From an uncultured Clostridium sp. (GTDB lineage: Bacteria; Bacillota; Clostridia; Clostridiales; Clostridiaceae): DNA of 64,000 nucleotides. Position 1 is the first letter of the stretch; each line of letters starts with the position of its first letter. Where the stretch lies: assembly GCA_900547475.1 (NCBI GenBank), contig URGW01000014.1:12358-76357 (forward strand), written 5' to 3'. The position numbers and the translations under genes were made by a program. The notes under the pieces are model-generated. The model ran no database searches. It had not been told where the DNA came from and worked only from the letters and a program-made list of their open reading frames with translations. Shown here piece after piece: positions 8,362 through 16,569 of the stretch.

Positions 8362-8766
8362 ATGGAAAGCAGATTTTGTACCTATAAAAGAGTAGGGTAT
8401 TTAAGGCAAAAAGTAGCTAATGAGTTAGGTATAGAGTTTACTGGAGCAATATATGCATCCCCAGGAGTGCTTAAGCATATTAGAAAGAGGCATGGTAGGC
8501 AATTTGATAGAAGGACTAGGGAAGGCATTCTTGAGTGGATGAAAAAGATATTAGAGGAACCTGACTATATTGGTATTTATAAAAATGAAGGGGGACAGAC
8601 TGCTTTAGAATTTATTAAGAGAGTTTATACTAATTTGCTTTTGGGGGTAGAGATAGATGAGGAACATCAGTATATCTATGTAACAACAATGTACCCAATA
8701 ACTGATAAGAAGATAGAAAACAGAATTTATAGTGGTAAGTTAATTTATATTAAAGGAAAAAAATAA
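8362..8766 (+). CDS. Small protein resembling a BECR-fold (barnase-EndoU-colicin-RelE-like) nuclease domain
   Basis: 134 residues, cytoplasmic, no signal peptide. I relate it tentatively to the phage-type PBECR nuclease domains, in which a lone domain carries A-S-P-G-V-L-K-H-I-R-K-R-H (31-44), E-P-D-Y-I-G (66-71) and a closing strand Y-V-T-T-M-Y-P-I (106-113). His39, Arg41, Arg43 and His44 are candidate catalytic or RNA-binding residues. ATG 8362 is chosen because AGAGGGA sits just upstream; an in-frame GTG at 8347 has no such site. It stands alone between the spoIVA terminator and a new promoter. Fold assignment is from memory of motif pattern; nuclease activity is inference. Confidence 0.5.
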   Translation: MESRFCTYKRVGYLRQKVANELGIEFTGAIYASPGVLKHIRKRHGRQFDRRTREGILEWMKKILEEPDYIGIYKNEGGQTALEFIKRVYTNLLLGVEIDEEHQYIYVTTMYPITDKKIENRIYSGKLIYIKGKK

Positions 8767-8771
8767 TTTAT

Positions 8772-8800
8772 TTGATATAATTTTTGGCAAAATGTATAAT
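8772..8800 (+). promoter_or_regulatory. Strong sigma-A promoter pointing into the long palindrome
   Basis: TTGATA (8772-8777), a 17-base spacer and a consensus TATAAT (8795-8800), directly after the stop of the BECR-like gene. An alternative pair, TTGGCA (8784-8789) with TAGAAT (8808-8813), overlaps it. Predicted transcription start near 8807, about 20 bases before the palindrome. No protein gene follows until 9457. Confidence 0.6.
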
Positions 8801-8825
8801 ATGTAAATAGAATAATATTGCGCAC

Positions 8826-9051
8826 CACATGTAAGCGAAAAAATGAAATATTTATTTTCCGGGAACTGTGAAATTTTTACCTAGAATTTATATAATTGAT
8901 TCTGTAAAATTAGCTAAAGTTTTTAAACTCGCTGTTAGCTCAAACAGTAAAAACTTCTTTACGCTAATTTTACTACATCAATTATTAAATTCTACGGCTC
9001 AATTTCAATGTTCCCTCCAAATTAATATTTCATTTTTTCTTTTTCCATGTG
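8826..9051. repeat. 226-bp imperfect palindrome (long foldback hairpin)
   Basis: The two halves are inverted copies of each other around position 8938.5. Hand-paired blocks in register: 8826-8831 with 9046-9051; 8837-8852 with 9024-9039 (16 of 16); 8861-8866 with 9010-9015; 8869-8875 with 9001-9007; 8882-8890 with 8986-8994; 8893-8900 with 8977-8984; 8904-8914 with 8963-8973 (11 of 11). Each arm is about 110 nt. A transcript would fold into one long rod. It may be a MITE-like foldback element or a structured RNA gene. I see no clear target-site duplication. Confidence 0.8.
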
Positions 9052-9456
9052 TTTGCTTATAACACCACCTTTATAGTTAATGTTTTCTGCTACAAATTTT
9101 TCTGGTATGATAGCTAATTTGTATATTAATATTATTAGTTTATTTAAAGATCAGTAATTCATAATATAAAATATAGCAAAAAGTCGTTAACTTTTAAGGT
9201 GATTGCGTAGGAGATTGTATCTTTTAGCTTTAAAGCCAGTGATAAAGAAAAATTAATGATATTATTGGAAGGAATATTGTAATTAAGTTTTAGAATTTAA
9301 TTGTTTCTGGAAAAAACAATATAAATTCTTAACGAAAATTACATAATTCATGGAGATAATATCATTAATTTTCGGTATCACGGCATTCAAGCTCTAACGA
9401 ACAATTTAGTAATATTGAGATAGTAGATGAGGAATATAAAAAACTGGAGGAGAAAA
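9052..9456. other. Non-coding region before the asparaginase gene
   Basis: About 400 bp with no convincing gene. Short open stretches look protein-like (minus strand about 8 to 9150; plus strand about 9370-9456) but each is broken by stops, so decayed coding sequence is possible. TTGTTT/AAACAA at about 9301-9320 makes a small hairpin. No clear promoter for the asparaginase gene is seen; the gene may be served by the promoter at 8772 or by one I did not recognise. Confidence 0.4.
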
Positions 9457-10425
9457 ATGAAGAAAATAGCAGTAGTATTTAATGGTGGAACAATATCAAT
9501 GAAGGTAGATGAAAGAATAAAAGCTGCTGTACCAACTTTGACTGGAGAAGAGATAATGTCAATGGTTACAGGAATAGAGGAGTTTGCAGACATAGAATCA
9601 TATAGCTTTTCAAGTCTTCCATCACCACATATGACTTTTAAAACTATGTTAGAGTTAAGTAAATTTACTAAAGATTTATTAGATAGAAATGATATTGATG
9701 GAGTTGTAATAACTCATGGAACTGATACTTTAGAAGAGACTGCATATCTTTTAGATTTAACTATAAAAAGTGAAAAGCCAGTTGTAATTACTGGAGCTAT
9801 GAGAAGTGGATCAGAATTAGGTTATGATGGACCATCAAATTTAGCAGCATCAATTTGTACTGCTATTTCAGATGATGCAAAAAAAAGGGGAGTGCTTGTT
9901 TGCTTTAACGGTGAGTTAAATTCAGCATCAGAAGTTACAAAAGCAAATTCCATGGCGTTAAATGCTTTTAGAACTCCTAATTTTGGACCTATTGGAATAG
10001 TTGATAATAATAAAGTTATGTTTTACAGAGAAACTAAAAGTACTGAAAAATATTATGTAGAAGAAATAAAAAGCGATGTTGCATTGATAAAATGTGTTGC
10101 AGATATGGATTCTTCATTTATTGATTTTGTAATAGATAAGGGGTATGGTGGAATAGTTATTGAAGCACTAGGAAGAGGAAATGTTCCTCCTAAAATGGTA
10201 GGTGGAATAAAAGCCGCTTTAAATAAAGGAATACCTGTAGTTGTAGTTTCTAGATGTTTTGAAGGAAGAGTTCATGAATCTTATGGTTATGAAGGGGGAG
10301 GGAAGATGCTTAAAGATTTAGGCGTAATTTTTGGAGACACTCTTCCAGGACAAAAAGCAAGAGTAAAGTTAGCTTTAGCAATAAATAGTACAATAAGTAA
10401 AGAGGAAATTAAGAAACAATTCTAA
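9457..10425 (+). CDS. ansA: L-asparaginase (type I-like)
   Basis: Hydrolyses L-asparagine to aspartate and ammonia. 322 residues. The first catalytic Thr lies in N-G-G-T-I-S-M (9-15), a variant of the usual T-G-G-T-I; the second is in HGTDTLEET (87-95). The Lys of the triad fits G-A-M-R-S-G region context of the family. There is no signal peptide, so the enzyme is cytoplasmic. ATG 9457 follows GGAGGAG by 5 bases; an upstream in-frame ATG at 9427 would include the ribosome-binding site and adds a basic, non-family N terminus. Confidence 0.9.
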   Translation: MKKIAVVFNGGTISMKVDERIKAAVPTLTGEEIMSMVTGIEEFADIESYSFSSLPSPHMTFKTMLELSKFTKDLLDRNDIDGVVITHGTDTLEETAYLLDLTIKSEKPVVITGAMRSGSELGYDGPSNLAASICTAISDDAKKRGVLVCFNGELNSASEVTKANSMALNAFRTPNFGPIGIVDNNKVMFYRETKSTEKYYVEEIKSDVALIKCVADMDSSFIDFVIDKGYGGIVIEALGRGNVPPKMVGGIKAALNKGIPVVVVSRCFEGRVHESYGYEGGGKMLKDLGVIFGDTLPGQKARVKLALAINSTISKEEIKKQF

Positions 10426-10477
10426 TAGCACTGATATTACATAATAAAATAAATATTAACAATTTGTGAACAAAACA

Positions 10478-10505
10478 TTGACATTGAATCTAATAAGGCT
10501 ATAAA
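10478..10505 (+). promoter_or_regulatory. Sigma-A promoter for the yicC-remA-gmk-rpoZ-coaBC operon
   Basis: TTGACA (10478-10483), a 16-base spacer and TATAAA (10500-10505), about 75 bp before the yicC start. Confidence 0.65.
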
Positions 10506-10581
10506 CTATGATATAGCAAAAGAAATTTATTTAATATATATAAATTAGAGTTAATAATCCATATAAGGTAGGGAGAATAAT

Positions 10582-11463
10582 ATGATAAGGAGCATGACTA
10601 GCTTTGGAAGAAGTAGCAGTGAAGAAGGTGAAAAAAGAGTTTTTACTGTTGAAATGAAAAGCGTAAATAGCAGATATTTAGATATAAATATCAGAATGCC
10701 TAAAACCTTAATTTCTTTAGAAGAAGAAATAAGAAAAATGATAAGTAATTCACTTAACAGAGGAAAAGTTGATGTATTTATTAATTTAAAAAATTACAAT
10801 GATGGCAGTGGAATTCCAAAGGTTGATATTAATTTAGCTCAAGGATATTTAGAGTGTCTCAAGGAAATAGAAACAAAATTAGGTGTAAAAAATGATGTTT
10901 CAGTAATGCAAATTGCAAGATTTCCAGAAGTGATTACAGTAGTTGAAGAAGAAGATAAAATTGAAGAAGTTTGGAAAGAACTTAAACCACTTATAAGTGA
11001 CTCTTTAGATATGATGCTTGGAATGAGAGAAGTGGAAGGTAATAAGTTAAAAGAAGATATTTTATCTAAAGTTTTTGTTATAGAAGAATTAGTTTCAAAA
11101 GTTGAAGAATTTGCAGACACTATCCCAAAAGCCTTTAAAATGAAACTTGAAGAAAGAGTAAAAGAGCTATTAGGAAATGTTGATATAGATGAAAGTAGAA
11201 TTGCTATGGAAGTTTGCATGTTAGCAGATAAAGCAACTGTAGATGAAGAAATAATAAGACTTAGAAGTCACATCAACCAAGTTAGGGAAACTTTAAATTT
11301 AAAAGAGCCAATTGGTAGAAAACTTGATTTCATAGTTCAAGAAATGAATAGAGAAACTAATACTATTGGTTCAAAATCTAGTGATATCCAAATGACTAAT
11401 ATAGTTATTGATATAAAAAATATACTTGAGAAGATAAGAGAACAAGTACAAAACATAGAATAA
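10582..11463 (+). CDS. yicC: YicC/YloC family endoribonuclease
   Basis: 293 residues, full length. The N terminus M-I-R-S-M-T-S-F-G-R and the internal E-M-K-S-V-N-S-R-Y-L-D are the family hallmarks, and the C-terminal DUF1732 segment ends L-D-F-I-V-Q-E-M-N-R-E-T-N-T-I-G-S-K. Proteins of this family cut RNA endonucleolytically and take part in RNA turnover; E. coli YicC acts on the RyhB small RNA. It is the first gene of an operon whose order (yicC, remA, gmk, rpoZ, coaBC) is the same as in B. subtilis. Confidence 0.92.
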   Translation: MIRSMTSFGRSSSEEGEKRVFTVEMKSVNSRYLDINIRMPKTLISLEEEIRKMISNSLNRGKVDVFINLKNYNDGSGIPKVDINLAQGYLECLKEIETKLGVKNDVSVMQIARFPEVITVVEEEDKIEEVWKELKPLISDSLDMMLGMREVEGNKLKEDILSKVFVIEELVSKVEEFADTIPKAFKMKLEERVKELLGNVDIDESRIAMEVCMLADKATVDEEIIRLRSHINQVRETLNLKEPIGRKLDFIVQEMNRETNTIGSKSSDIQMTNIVIDIKNILEKIREQVQNIE

Positions 11464-11476
11464 TAGGAGGATAGTA

Positions 11477-11746
11477 ATGGGAATAAAGTTGATAAACATT
11501 GGTTTTGGAAATATAGTTTCAGCTAATAGACTTGTTGCAATAGTTAGTCCAGAATCAGCGCCGATTAAAAGAATAATCCAAGAAGCTAGAGATAGAGGTA
11601 TGCTTATTGATGCAACTTATGGAAGAAGAACAAGAGCTGTTATAATAACTGATAGTGATCATGTTATATTATCAGCAGTTCAACCAGAAACTGTTGCGCA
11701 TAGATTAGTAGTTAAAGATGAAACTGTAGATGAGGTTGATGAATAA
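11477..11746 (+). CDS. remA: Extracellular matrix regulator RemA (DUF370)
   Basis: 89-residue DNA-binding protein. The conserved start M-G-I-K-L-I-N-I-G-F-G-N and the A-R-D-R-G-M-L-I-D-A-T-Y-G-R-R-T-R-A-V block identify it. In B. subtilis RemA forms ring-like oligomers that wrap DNA and activates biofilm matrix and osmoprotection genes. It lies 13 bp after yicC and its stop codon overlaps the ATG of gmk (TAATG), so the two are translationally coupled. Targets in this organism are not visible here. Confidence 0.93.
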   Translation: MGIKLINIGFGNIVSANRLVAIVSPESAPIKRIIQEARDRGMLIDATYGRRTRAVIITDSDHVILSAVQPETVAHRLVVKDETVDEVDE

Positions 11747-12381
11747 TGAAAAATAATAGAGGACTATTAATTGTAATTTCCGGTCCTTCAGGTGCAGGAA
11801 AGGGAACAATATGTAAAGCGCTTTTAGAAAAGCGTGATGACTTATTTATTTCTGTTTCTGCAACAACAAGAAGTCCAAGGGTTGGGGAAGTAGATGGTGT
11901 AAATTATCACTTCTTAACTAAAGAAGATTTTATTTCTAGAGTAGAAAGCAATGATTTCTTAGAGTATGCTGAAGTACATGGGAATATGTATGGAACTCCA
12001 AAGTTTAAAGTGGAAGAAATGTTAGCTGAAGGAAAAAATGTTATTTTAGAAATAGATATTCAAGGTGCTTTAAAAGTTAAAGAAAACTTCAGTGAAGGGG
12101 TATTTATATTTATATTACCTCCATCAATGGAAGAACTAAAGCAAAGAATAATTAAAAGAGGTAGCGAAACAGAAGAGTCATTAATGACAAGATTTAAAAA
12201 TGCATATCAAGAAATAAATTATGTTTCTAAGTACAATTATGCAGTAGTTAATGATGAAGTTGAAACGGCAGTTAGTAAAATAGAAGGAATAATTGCCGCA
12301 GAGAAATGTAGAGTAGATAGAATAAAGGATACAATATTAGATTCTAAGGAGGGCTTAATTCATGAACAACTCTATGATTAA
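11746..12381 (+). CDS. gmk: Guanylate kinase
   Basis: Phosphorylates GMP to GDP. 211 residues, normal length. The P-loop GPSGAGKGT is at 13-21, followed by the GMP-binding segment S-A-T-T-R-S-P-R-V-G-E-V-D-G-V-N-Y-H-F and the core E-I-D-I-Q-G. Its start overlaps the remA stop by one base, and its last 20 bases overlap rpoZ, which has its own AAGGAGGG inside gmk. Confidence 0.97.
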   Translation: MKNNRGLLIVISGPSGAGKGTICKALLEKRDDLFISVSATTRSPRVGEVDGVNYHFLTKEDFISRVESNDFLEYAEVHGNMYGTPKFKVEEMLAEGKNVILEIDIQGALKVKENFSEGVFIFILPPSMEELKQRIIKRGSETEESLMTRFKNAYQEINYVSKYNYAVVNDEVETAVSKIEGIIAAEKCRVDRIKDTILDSKEGLIHEQLYD

Positions 12382-12580
12382 TCCATCAGTGGTGGACTTA
12401 TTAAAAAAGGTAGAAGATAGATATTCACTAGTTATAGTTACATCAAGAAGAGCAAGACAAATAATAGACGGAAATGAACCATTAACATCAAATCCTTCAA
12501 AGAAGCCATTAACAATAGCAATTAACGAGGTTAATGAAGGATTAATTAGTTATCATAAAAATAATGAAGGAATAAAGTAA
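12362..12580 (+). CDS. rpoZ: RNA polymerase omega subunit
   Basis: 72-residue omega subunit that helps assemble the beta-prime subunit. N-P-S-V-V-D-L-L-K-K-V-E-D-R-Y-S-L-V and the S-R-R-A-R-Q-I motif are conserved. The ATG at 12362 is preceded by AAGGAGGG (12346-12353) and lies inside gmk, a 20-base overlap in a different frame. A second in-frame ATG four codons later is possible but has worse spacing. coaBC begins 2 bp after the stop. Confidence 0.93.
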   Translation: MNNSMINPSVVDLLKKVEDRYSLVIVTSRRARQIIDGNEPLTSNPSKKPLTIAINEVNEGLISYHKNNEGIK

Positions 12581-12582
12581 TC

Positions 12583-13773
12583 ATGAGTAAATGTGTTGTT
12601 ATTGGCGTTACTGGAGGGATTGCAGTTTATAAAGCCTTAGATGTTATCAGTGCTTTAAGAAAAAAGGATATAGAAGTTCATGTTATCATGACTGAAAGTG
12701 CATCTAAGTTTGTAAATCCATTAACATTCCAATCTATTAGTCAAAACATGGTTGTTACTGATATGTTTGCAGAACCAAAGGCTTGGGAAATTCAACATAT
12801 ATCATTAGCTCAAAAAGCTGATTTAATGTTAATAGCTCCAGCAACAGCAAATATAATAGGAAAAGTTGCAAATGGTATAGCAGATGATATGTTATCTACA
12901 ACTATAATGGCAGCAGCTAAGGCTAAGGTAATATTTGCACCAGCTATGAATACTCACATGTATCAAAATAGAATAGTTCAAGGAAACATAGAAAAGCTAA
13001 AAGCTTATGGATATGAATTTATTGAACCTGCTAGTGGAAGATTAGCATGTGGAGATATTGGTATTGGAAAACTTGCAGATGTTAATACAATTGTAGAAAG
13101 AGTATTATCAGAGTTAAGTGATAAAGAACAAGATTTAAAGGGGAAGAAGGTGCTTGTAAGCGCTGGACCAACCATTGCTCCTATTGATCCTGTAAGATAT
13201 TTAACTAATAGATCAACAGGAAAAATGGGTTATGCTATAGCTGAAGAAGCTAGAGATAGAGGTGCAGAAGTTATTTTAGTTTCAGGACCTACAAATTTAA
13301 ATCCACCAAAGAACGTAAAAATAATAAACATAAAAACTAATGAAGAAATGAAAAATGAAATTTTTAATAACTTTGAATGGGCAGATATAGTTATTAAATC
13401 AGCAGCTGTTGCTGATTATAAGCCTAAACAATATAGCAAAGAAAAAATCAAAAAGGGTGAGGGTGATTTAAATATTTGCTTAACTAGGGATAATGATATA
13501 TTAAAATCTTTAGGAGATATAAAAACTCACCAAATTTTAGTTGGATTTGCAGCAGAAAGTAATGATGTCTTAAAGAATGCAGAAAAAAAACTAAAAAACA
13601 AGAATTTAGATTTTATAGTTGCAAATGATATTACATCCTCTGATACTGGTTTTGGTAGTGAAGACAATAAAGTAGTTATTATTTCAAAAAATAATGAAAA
13701 GTTAGAGCTAGAAAAAATGAGTAAAAAAGAAGTTGCAAGTAATATATTTGACATGATTTTAGAAAAGCGCTAA
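12583..13773 (+). CDS. coaBC: Bifunctional phosphopantothenoylcysteine decarboxylase/synthetase
   Basis: Two consecutive steps of coenzyme A synthesis in one 396-residue protein. The N-terminal CoaC flavoprotein half has catalytic His72 (E-I-Q-H-I-S-L-A), A-P-A-T-A-N, P-A-M-N (120-123) and active Cys156 in G-R-L-A-C-G. The C-terminal CoaB half starts near 185 with S-A-G-P-T-I-A-P-I-D-P-V-R and carries S-T-G-K-M-G. Last gene of the yicC operon. Its TAA stop is located in the loop of the terminator hairpin. coaD, another CoA gene, is at 31275. Confidence 0.96.
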   Translation: MSKCVVIGVTGGIAVYKALDVISALRKKDIEVHVIMTESASKFVNPLTFQSISQNMVVTDMFAEPKAWEIQHISLAQKADLMLIAPATANIIGKVANGIADDMLSTTIMAAAKAKVIFAPAMNTHMYQNRIVQGNIEKLKAYGYEFIEPASGRLACGDIGIGKLADVNTIVERVLSELSDKEQDLKGKKVLVSAGPTIAPIDPVRYLTNRSTGKMGYAIAEEARDRGAEVILVSGPTNLNPPKNVKIINIKTNEEMKNEIFNNFEWADIVIKSAAVADYKPKQYSKEKIKKGEGDLNICLTRDNDILKSLGDIKTHQILVGFAAESNDVLKNAEKKLKNKNLDFIVANDITSSDTGFGSEDNKVVIISKNNEKLELEKMSKKEVASNIFDMILEKR

Positions 13774-13788
13774 TTGCGCTTTTCTTTG
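13761..13788 (+). terminator. Terminator overlapping the end of coaBC
   Basis: AGAAAAGCGC (13761-13770) pairs perfectly with GCGCTTTTCT (13776-13785). The 5-base loop TAATT contains the coaBC stop codon. The T-tract is interrupted by one C, so termination may be partial. Confidence 0.75.
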
Positions 13789-13847
13789 TATACAAGAATG
13801 TTAAGAAAATGTAATTATTCAATGAACTCTTATGAGTTTAAATTTAA

Positions 13848-13876
13848 TTGTTAACTTTATGTATAGCAATTAATGT
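13848..13876 (+). promoter_or_regulatory. Possible sigma-A promoter for the priA operon
   Basis: TTGTTA (13848-13853), a 17-base spacer and TAATGT (13871-13876), 18 bp before the TTG start of priA. The -10 is imperfect. Confidence 0.4.
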
Positions 13877-13893
13877 AGAGTGAGGGTGATAAA

Positions 13894-16101
13894 TTGAATT
13901 TATATGCTGAAATAATATTAAATTCAGAAGCACTAGAAATTGATAGACCTTTTACATATAAGATTCCAGTAGAGCTTGAGGAAAAAGTTCAGGTAGGACA
14001 AATAGTAAAGGTTCCATTTGGAATGGGCAATAAAACATCAGAAGGTTTTGTGCTTTCAATAAAGGAAGAAAATGAAGTTAACATAAGTTTTAGAGTTAAG
14101 AAAATTTCTTCAATAGTAACAGATGAGCCTATTATAAATGAGGATGATATTAACCTTATTAATTTTTTAAGAGAAAAGTATTTGTGTAAATATATTGATG
14201 CATTTAGATTACTTATTCCTGTTGGAATTATGAAAGGTGCTAAAAGTAAAAGAAAAAAGGTAATAGTATTCAAAAGTGATGATTTAAGTTGTATACAAAA
14301 ACCTGATGGATATATAGATATTATTAACTTTTTAAGGGAAAATTCAGGTAAGTATACAAAGAGTGAGCTTATTAATGTTAATTCAATATCTCAGTATAAA
14401 TTAAATAAATTAATTGAAAAAGAATTATTAGTAGTAGAAGAAGAGACTGTTTTTAGGTATAATAATAGAACTTACAATATAGATTATGAAAAAGAGTTAA
14501 CATTTGAGCAAAAATATGTTCTTGATGAATATAATAATTCTGATAATAAATTATTTTTACTTAAAGGTGTTACCGGTTCAGGTAAAACAGAAGTATATAT
14601 GAGAATGGTTGAAGATGTATTAGAAAAAAATCAGTCAGCTATAGTTTTGGTTCCTGAAATATCATTAACACCTCAAATGATTGAGAGATTTAAGGGCAGA
14701 TTCGGAAGAAATGTTGCTTTATTTCATAGTAAGTTATCTGATGGGGAAAGATTCGATGAGTGGTTTAGAGTAAAGGAAGGTAAGGCTAAACTTGTAGTAG
14801 GAGCAAGAAGTGCTATTTTTTTACCATTAAAAAATCTAGGACTTATTATTATTGATGAGGAACATGAAAATACATATAAATCAGATCAAAATCCTAAATA
14901 TCAAACTAAAGAGGTTGCAGAATTTTTAAGTAATCAAAAGGAGTGTAGAGTAGTCTTAGGATCAGCTACACCAACGATAGAAACTTATTATAGAGCTTTA
15001 ACAGGGGACTTAAAATTATTAGAATTAAATTCAAGAGTTGATGGTAAAGCTATGCCTCCTATGAAAATCGTTGATATGAGAAGTGAATTAAGAAGTGGAA
15101 ATATATCTTTATTTAGCAGAGAACTTTTTAGAGATATTCAAGAAAAACTTTCTAAAGGAGAGCAGATAATATTATTCTTAAATAGAAGAGGATTTTCTAC
15201 TTTTGTATCCTGTAGAAGTTGTGGATATGTATTTAAGTGTGAGGAATGTGATATTTCTATGACGTATCATAGAAGTGGAATGCTTGTTTGTCATTATTGT
15301 GGAAAAACAAAAAGATCTCCAGAAAAGTGCCCAAAATGTGATAGTAAATATGTTAAGTTTTTTGGAGCAGGAACTCAAAGAGTTGAGGAAGAGGTAAAAA
15401 AATACTTTAAAGATGCTAGAGTTTTAAGAATGGATGTAGATACTACAAGAGGTAAAGACTCTTATGAAAATATCTATAACTCATTTAAAGAGGGAAAAGC
15501 TGATATTCTTATAGGAACCCAAATGATCTCAAAAGGTCTTGATTTTAAAAAAGTTACTCTTGTGGGTGTATTAGCAGCGGATATGTCTATAAATATACCT
15601 GACTATAGGGCGGCAGAAAGAACTTTTCAAATAATTACTCAAGTTGCAGGAAGAGCAGGGCGTGGAGAAAAGCAAGGTAAAGTAGTAATACAAACATATA
15701 CTCCAGAACATTATAGTTTAGAATATGCTGTTAATTATGATTATGAAGGGTTTTATGAGAAGGAATTTACAGTTAGAGCATTAATGAAATATCCACCCTT
15801 TGGTAAGATATTATTAATAAATGGGATATCAAAAAAAGAGGAGTTATTGAAAAACTTTATGCATAAAATATTTAATGTGATAAAACCACTAGCTGAAAAG
15901 GAATTAGATGTTGATGTTTTAGGACCAATACCATGTTTAGTATCTAAAGTTAAAGAAAATTATAGATGGCAAATTGTGATGAAAGGTGAATTTGAATCAG
16001 AATTTGCTAAAAAAATTAAAGAACTACTTTATGATGAGAACAAGAACGTATATAATGATATACGAATAAGTATGGATATAAATCCAAATAATTTATTCTA
16101 G
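13894..16101 (+). CDS. priA: Primosomal protein N' (replication restart helicase PriA)
   Basis: DNA helicase that reloads the replisome at stalled forks. 735 residues. An N-terminal DNA-binding domain (about 1-110) is followed by Walker A GVTGSGKT (225-232) and DEEH (321-324). Eight zinc-binding cysteines are present at 440, 443, 449, 452, 466, 469, 479 and 482. The start is TTG 13894, after GTGAGGGTGAT; translation from it gives M-N-L-Y-A-E-I-I-L, which matches the normal PriA N terminus, and no ATG fits. The operon runs on through def and fmt. Confidence 0.96.
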   Translation: MNLYAEIILNSEALEIDRPFTYKIPVELEEKVQVGQIVKVPFGMGNKTSEGFVLSIKEENEVNISFRVKKISSIVTDEPIINEDDINLINFLREKYLCKYIDAFRLLIPVGIMKGAKSKRKKVIVFKSDDLSCIQKPDGYIDIINFLRENSGKYTKSELINVNSISQYKLNKLIEKELLVVEEETVFRYNNRTYNIDYEKELTFEQKYVLDEYNNSDNKLFLLKGVTGSGKTEVYMRMVEDVLEKNQSAIVLVPEISLTPQMIERFKGRFGRNVALFHSKLSDGERFDEWFRVKEGKAKLVVGARSAIFLPLKNLGLIIIDEEHENTYKSDQNPKYQTKEVAEFLSNQKECRVVLGSATPTIETYYRALTGDLKLLELNSRVDGKAMPPMKIVDMRSELRSGNISLFSRELFRDIQEKLSKGEQIILFLNRRGFSTFVSCRSCGYVFKCEECDISMTYHRSGMLVCHYCGKTKRSPEKCPKCDSKYVKFFGAGTQRVEEEVKKYFKDARVLRMDVDTTRGKDSYENIYNSFKEGKADILIGTQMISKGLDFKKVTLVGVLAADMSINIPDYRAAERTFQIITQVAGRAGRGEKQGKVVIQTYTPEHYSLEYAVNYDYEGFYEKEFTVRALMKYPPFGKILLINGISKKEELLKNFMHKIFNVIKPLAEKELDVDVLGPIPCLVSKVKENYRWQIVMKGEFESEFAKKIKELLYDENKNVYNDIRISMDINPNNLF

Positions 16102-16112
16102 GAGGAGATAAA

Positions 16113-16556
16113 ATGGCAATTAGAACTATTAGAACTAAGGGAGACGATGTTTTAAGAAAGAAGTGTAAAGAGGTTACTGAGATAACTAAGAGAGAAATAA
16201 CTCTTATTAATGATATGGTAGATACTATGTTTGAAGCAAATGGTGTTGGATTAGCTGCACCACAAGTTGGAATACTTAAGAGAATATTTGTTATAGATAT
16301 TGATGATGAGAATGGAACAATGGTATTTATTAATCCAGAAATTTTAGAAACTAGTGGAACTCAATGTGGAGAAGAGGGATGCTTAAGTGTACCTGGAGAG
16401 TTTAGTGAAGTAGAAAGACCTAATTACGTAAAGGTTAAGGCACTAAATGAAAAAGGAGAAGAATTTATTTTAGAAGGAGAAGGATTATTAGCAAGAGCTA
16501 TATTACATGAAAATGATCATTTAAATGGTGTTTTATATGTAGATCTTGTAAAGTAG
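16113..16556 (+). CDS. def: Peptide deformylase
   Basis: Removes the formyl group from the N-terminal methionine of new proteins. 147 residues, a short type 1 enzyme. The three motifs are GVGLAAPQVG (44-53), EEGCLSVPG (87-95, metal ligand Cys90) and HENDH (132-136, metal ligands His132 and His136, catalytic Glu133). The last motif has Asn where most deformylases have Ile or Phe (HEIDH), but the catalytic residues are intact. It lies directly before fmt, which adds the formyl group, as in most bacteria. Confidence 0.96.
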   Translation: MAIRTIRTKGDDVLRKKCKEVTEITKREITLINDMVDTMFEANGVGLAAPQVGILKRIFVIDIDDENGTMVFINPEILETSGTQCGEEGCLSVPGEFSEVERPNYVKVKALNEKGEEFILEGEGLLARAILHENDHLNGVLYVDLVK

Positions 16557-16569
16557 GAGGTATTTATAA

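Noticed and set aside
8868..9062. 64-codon plus-strand frame in the long palindrome
   Set aside because: It runs through both arms of the inverted repeat, has no ribosome-binding site, and its translation is Phe/Ser/Leu-rich without a fold pattern.
9012..9155. Minus-strand frame of about 40 codons ending in K-H-M-E-K-E-K-M-K-Y
   Set aside because: It looks protein-like at its end but has no start or ribosome-binding site and no known family; it overlaps the palindrome arm. Could be a relic.
9322..9420. Plus-strand stretch reading Y-H-G-I-Q-A-L, similar to the Y-Y-G-I-Q-T-L motif of aspartase, just before the asparaginase gene
   Set aside because: The match is seven residues with two differences, the frame is short and closed by stops, and nothing else of aspartase is present. 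Asparaginase-aspartase pairing makes it tempting but unsupported.
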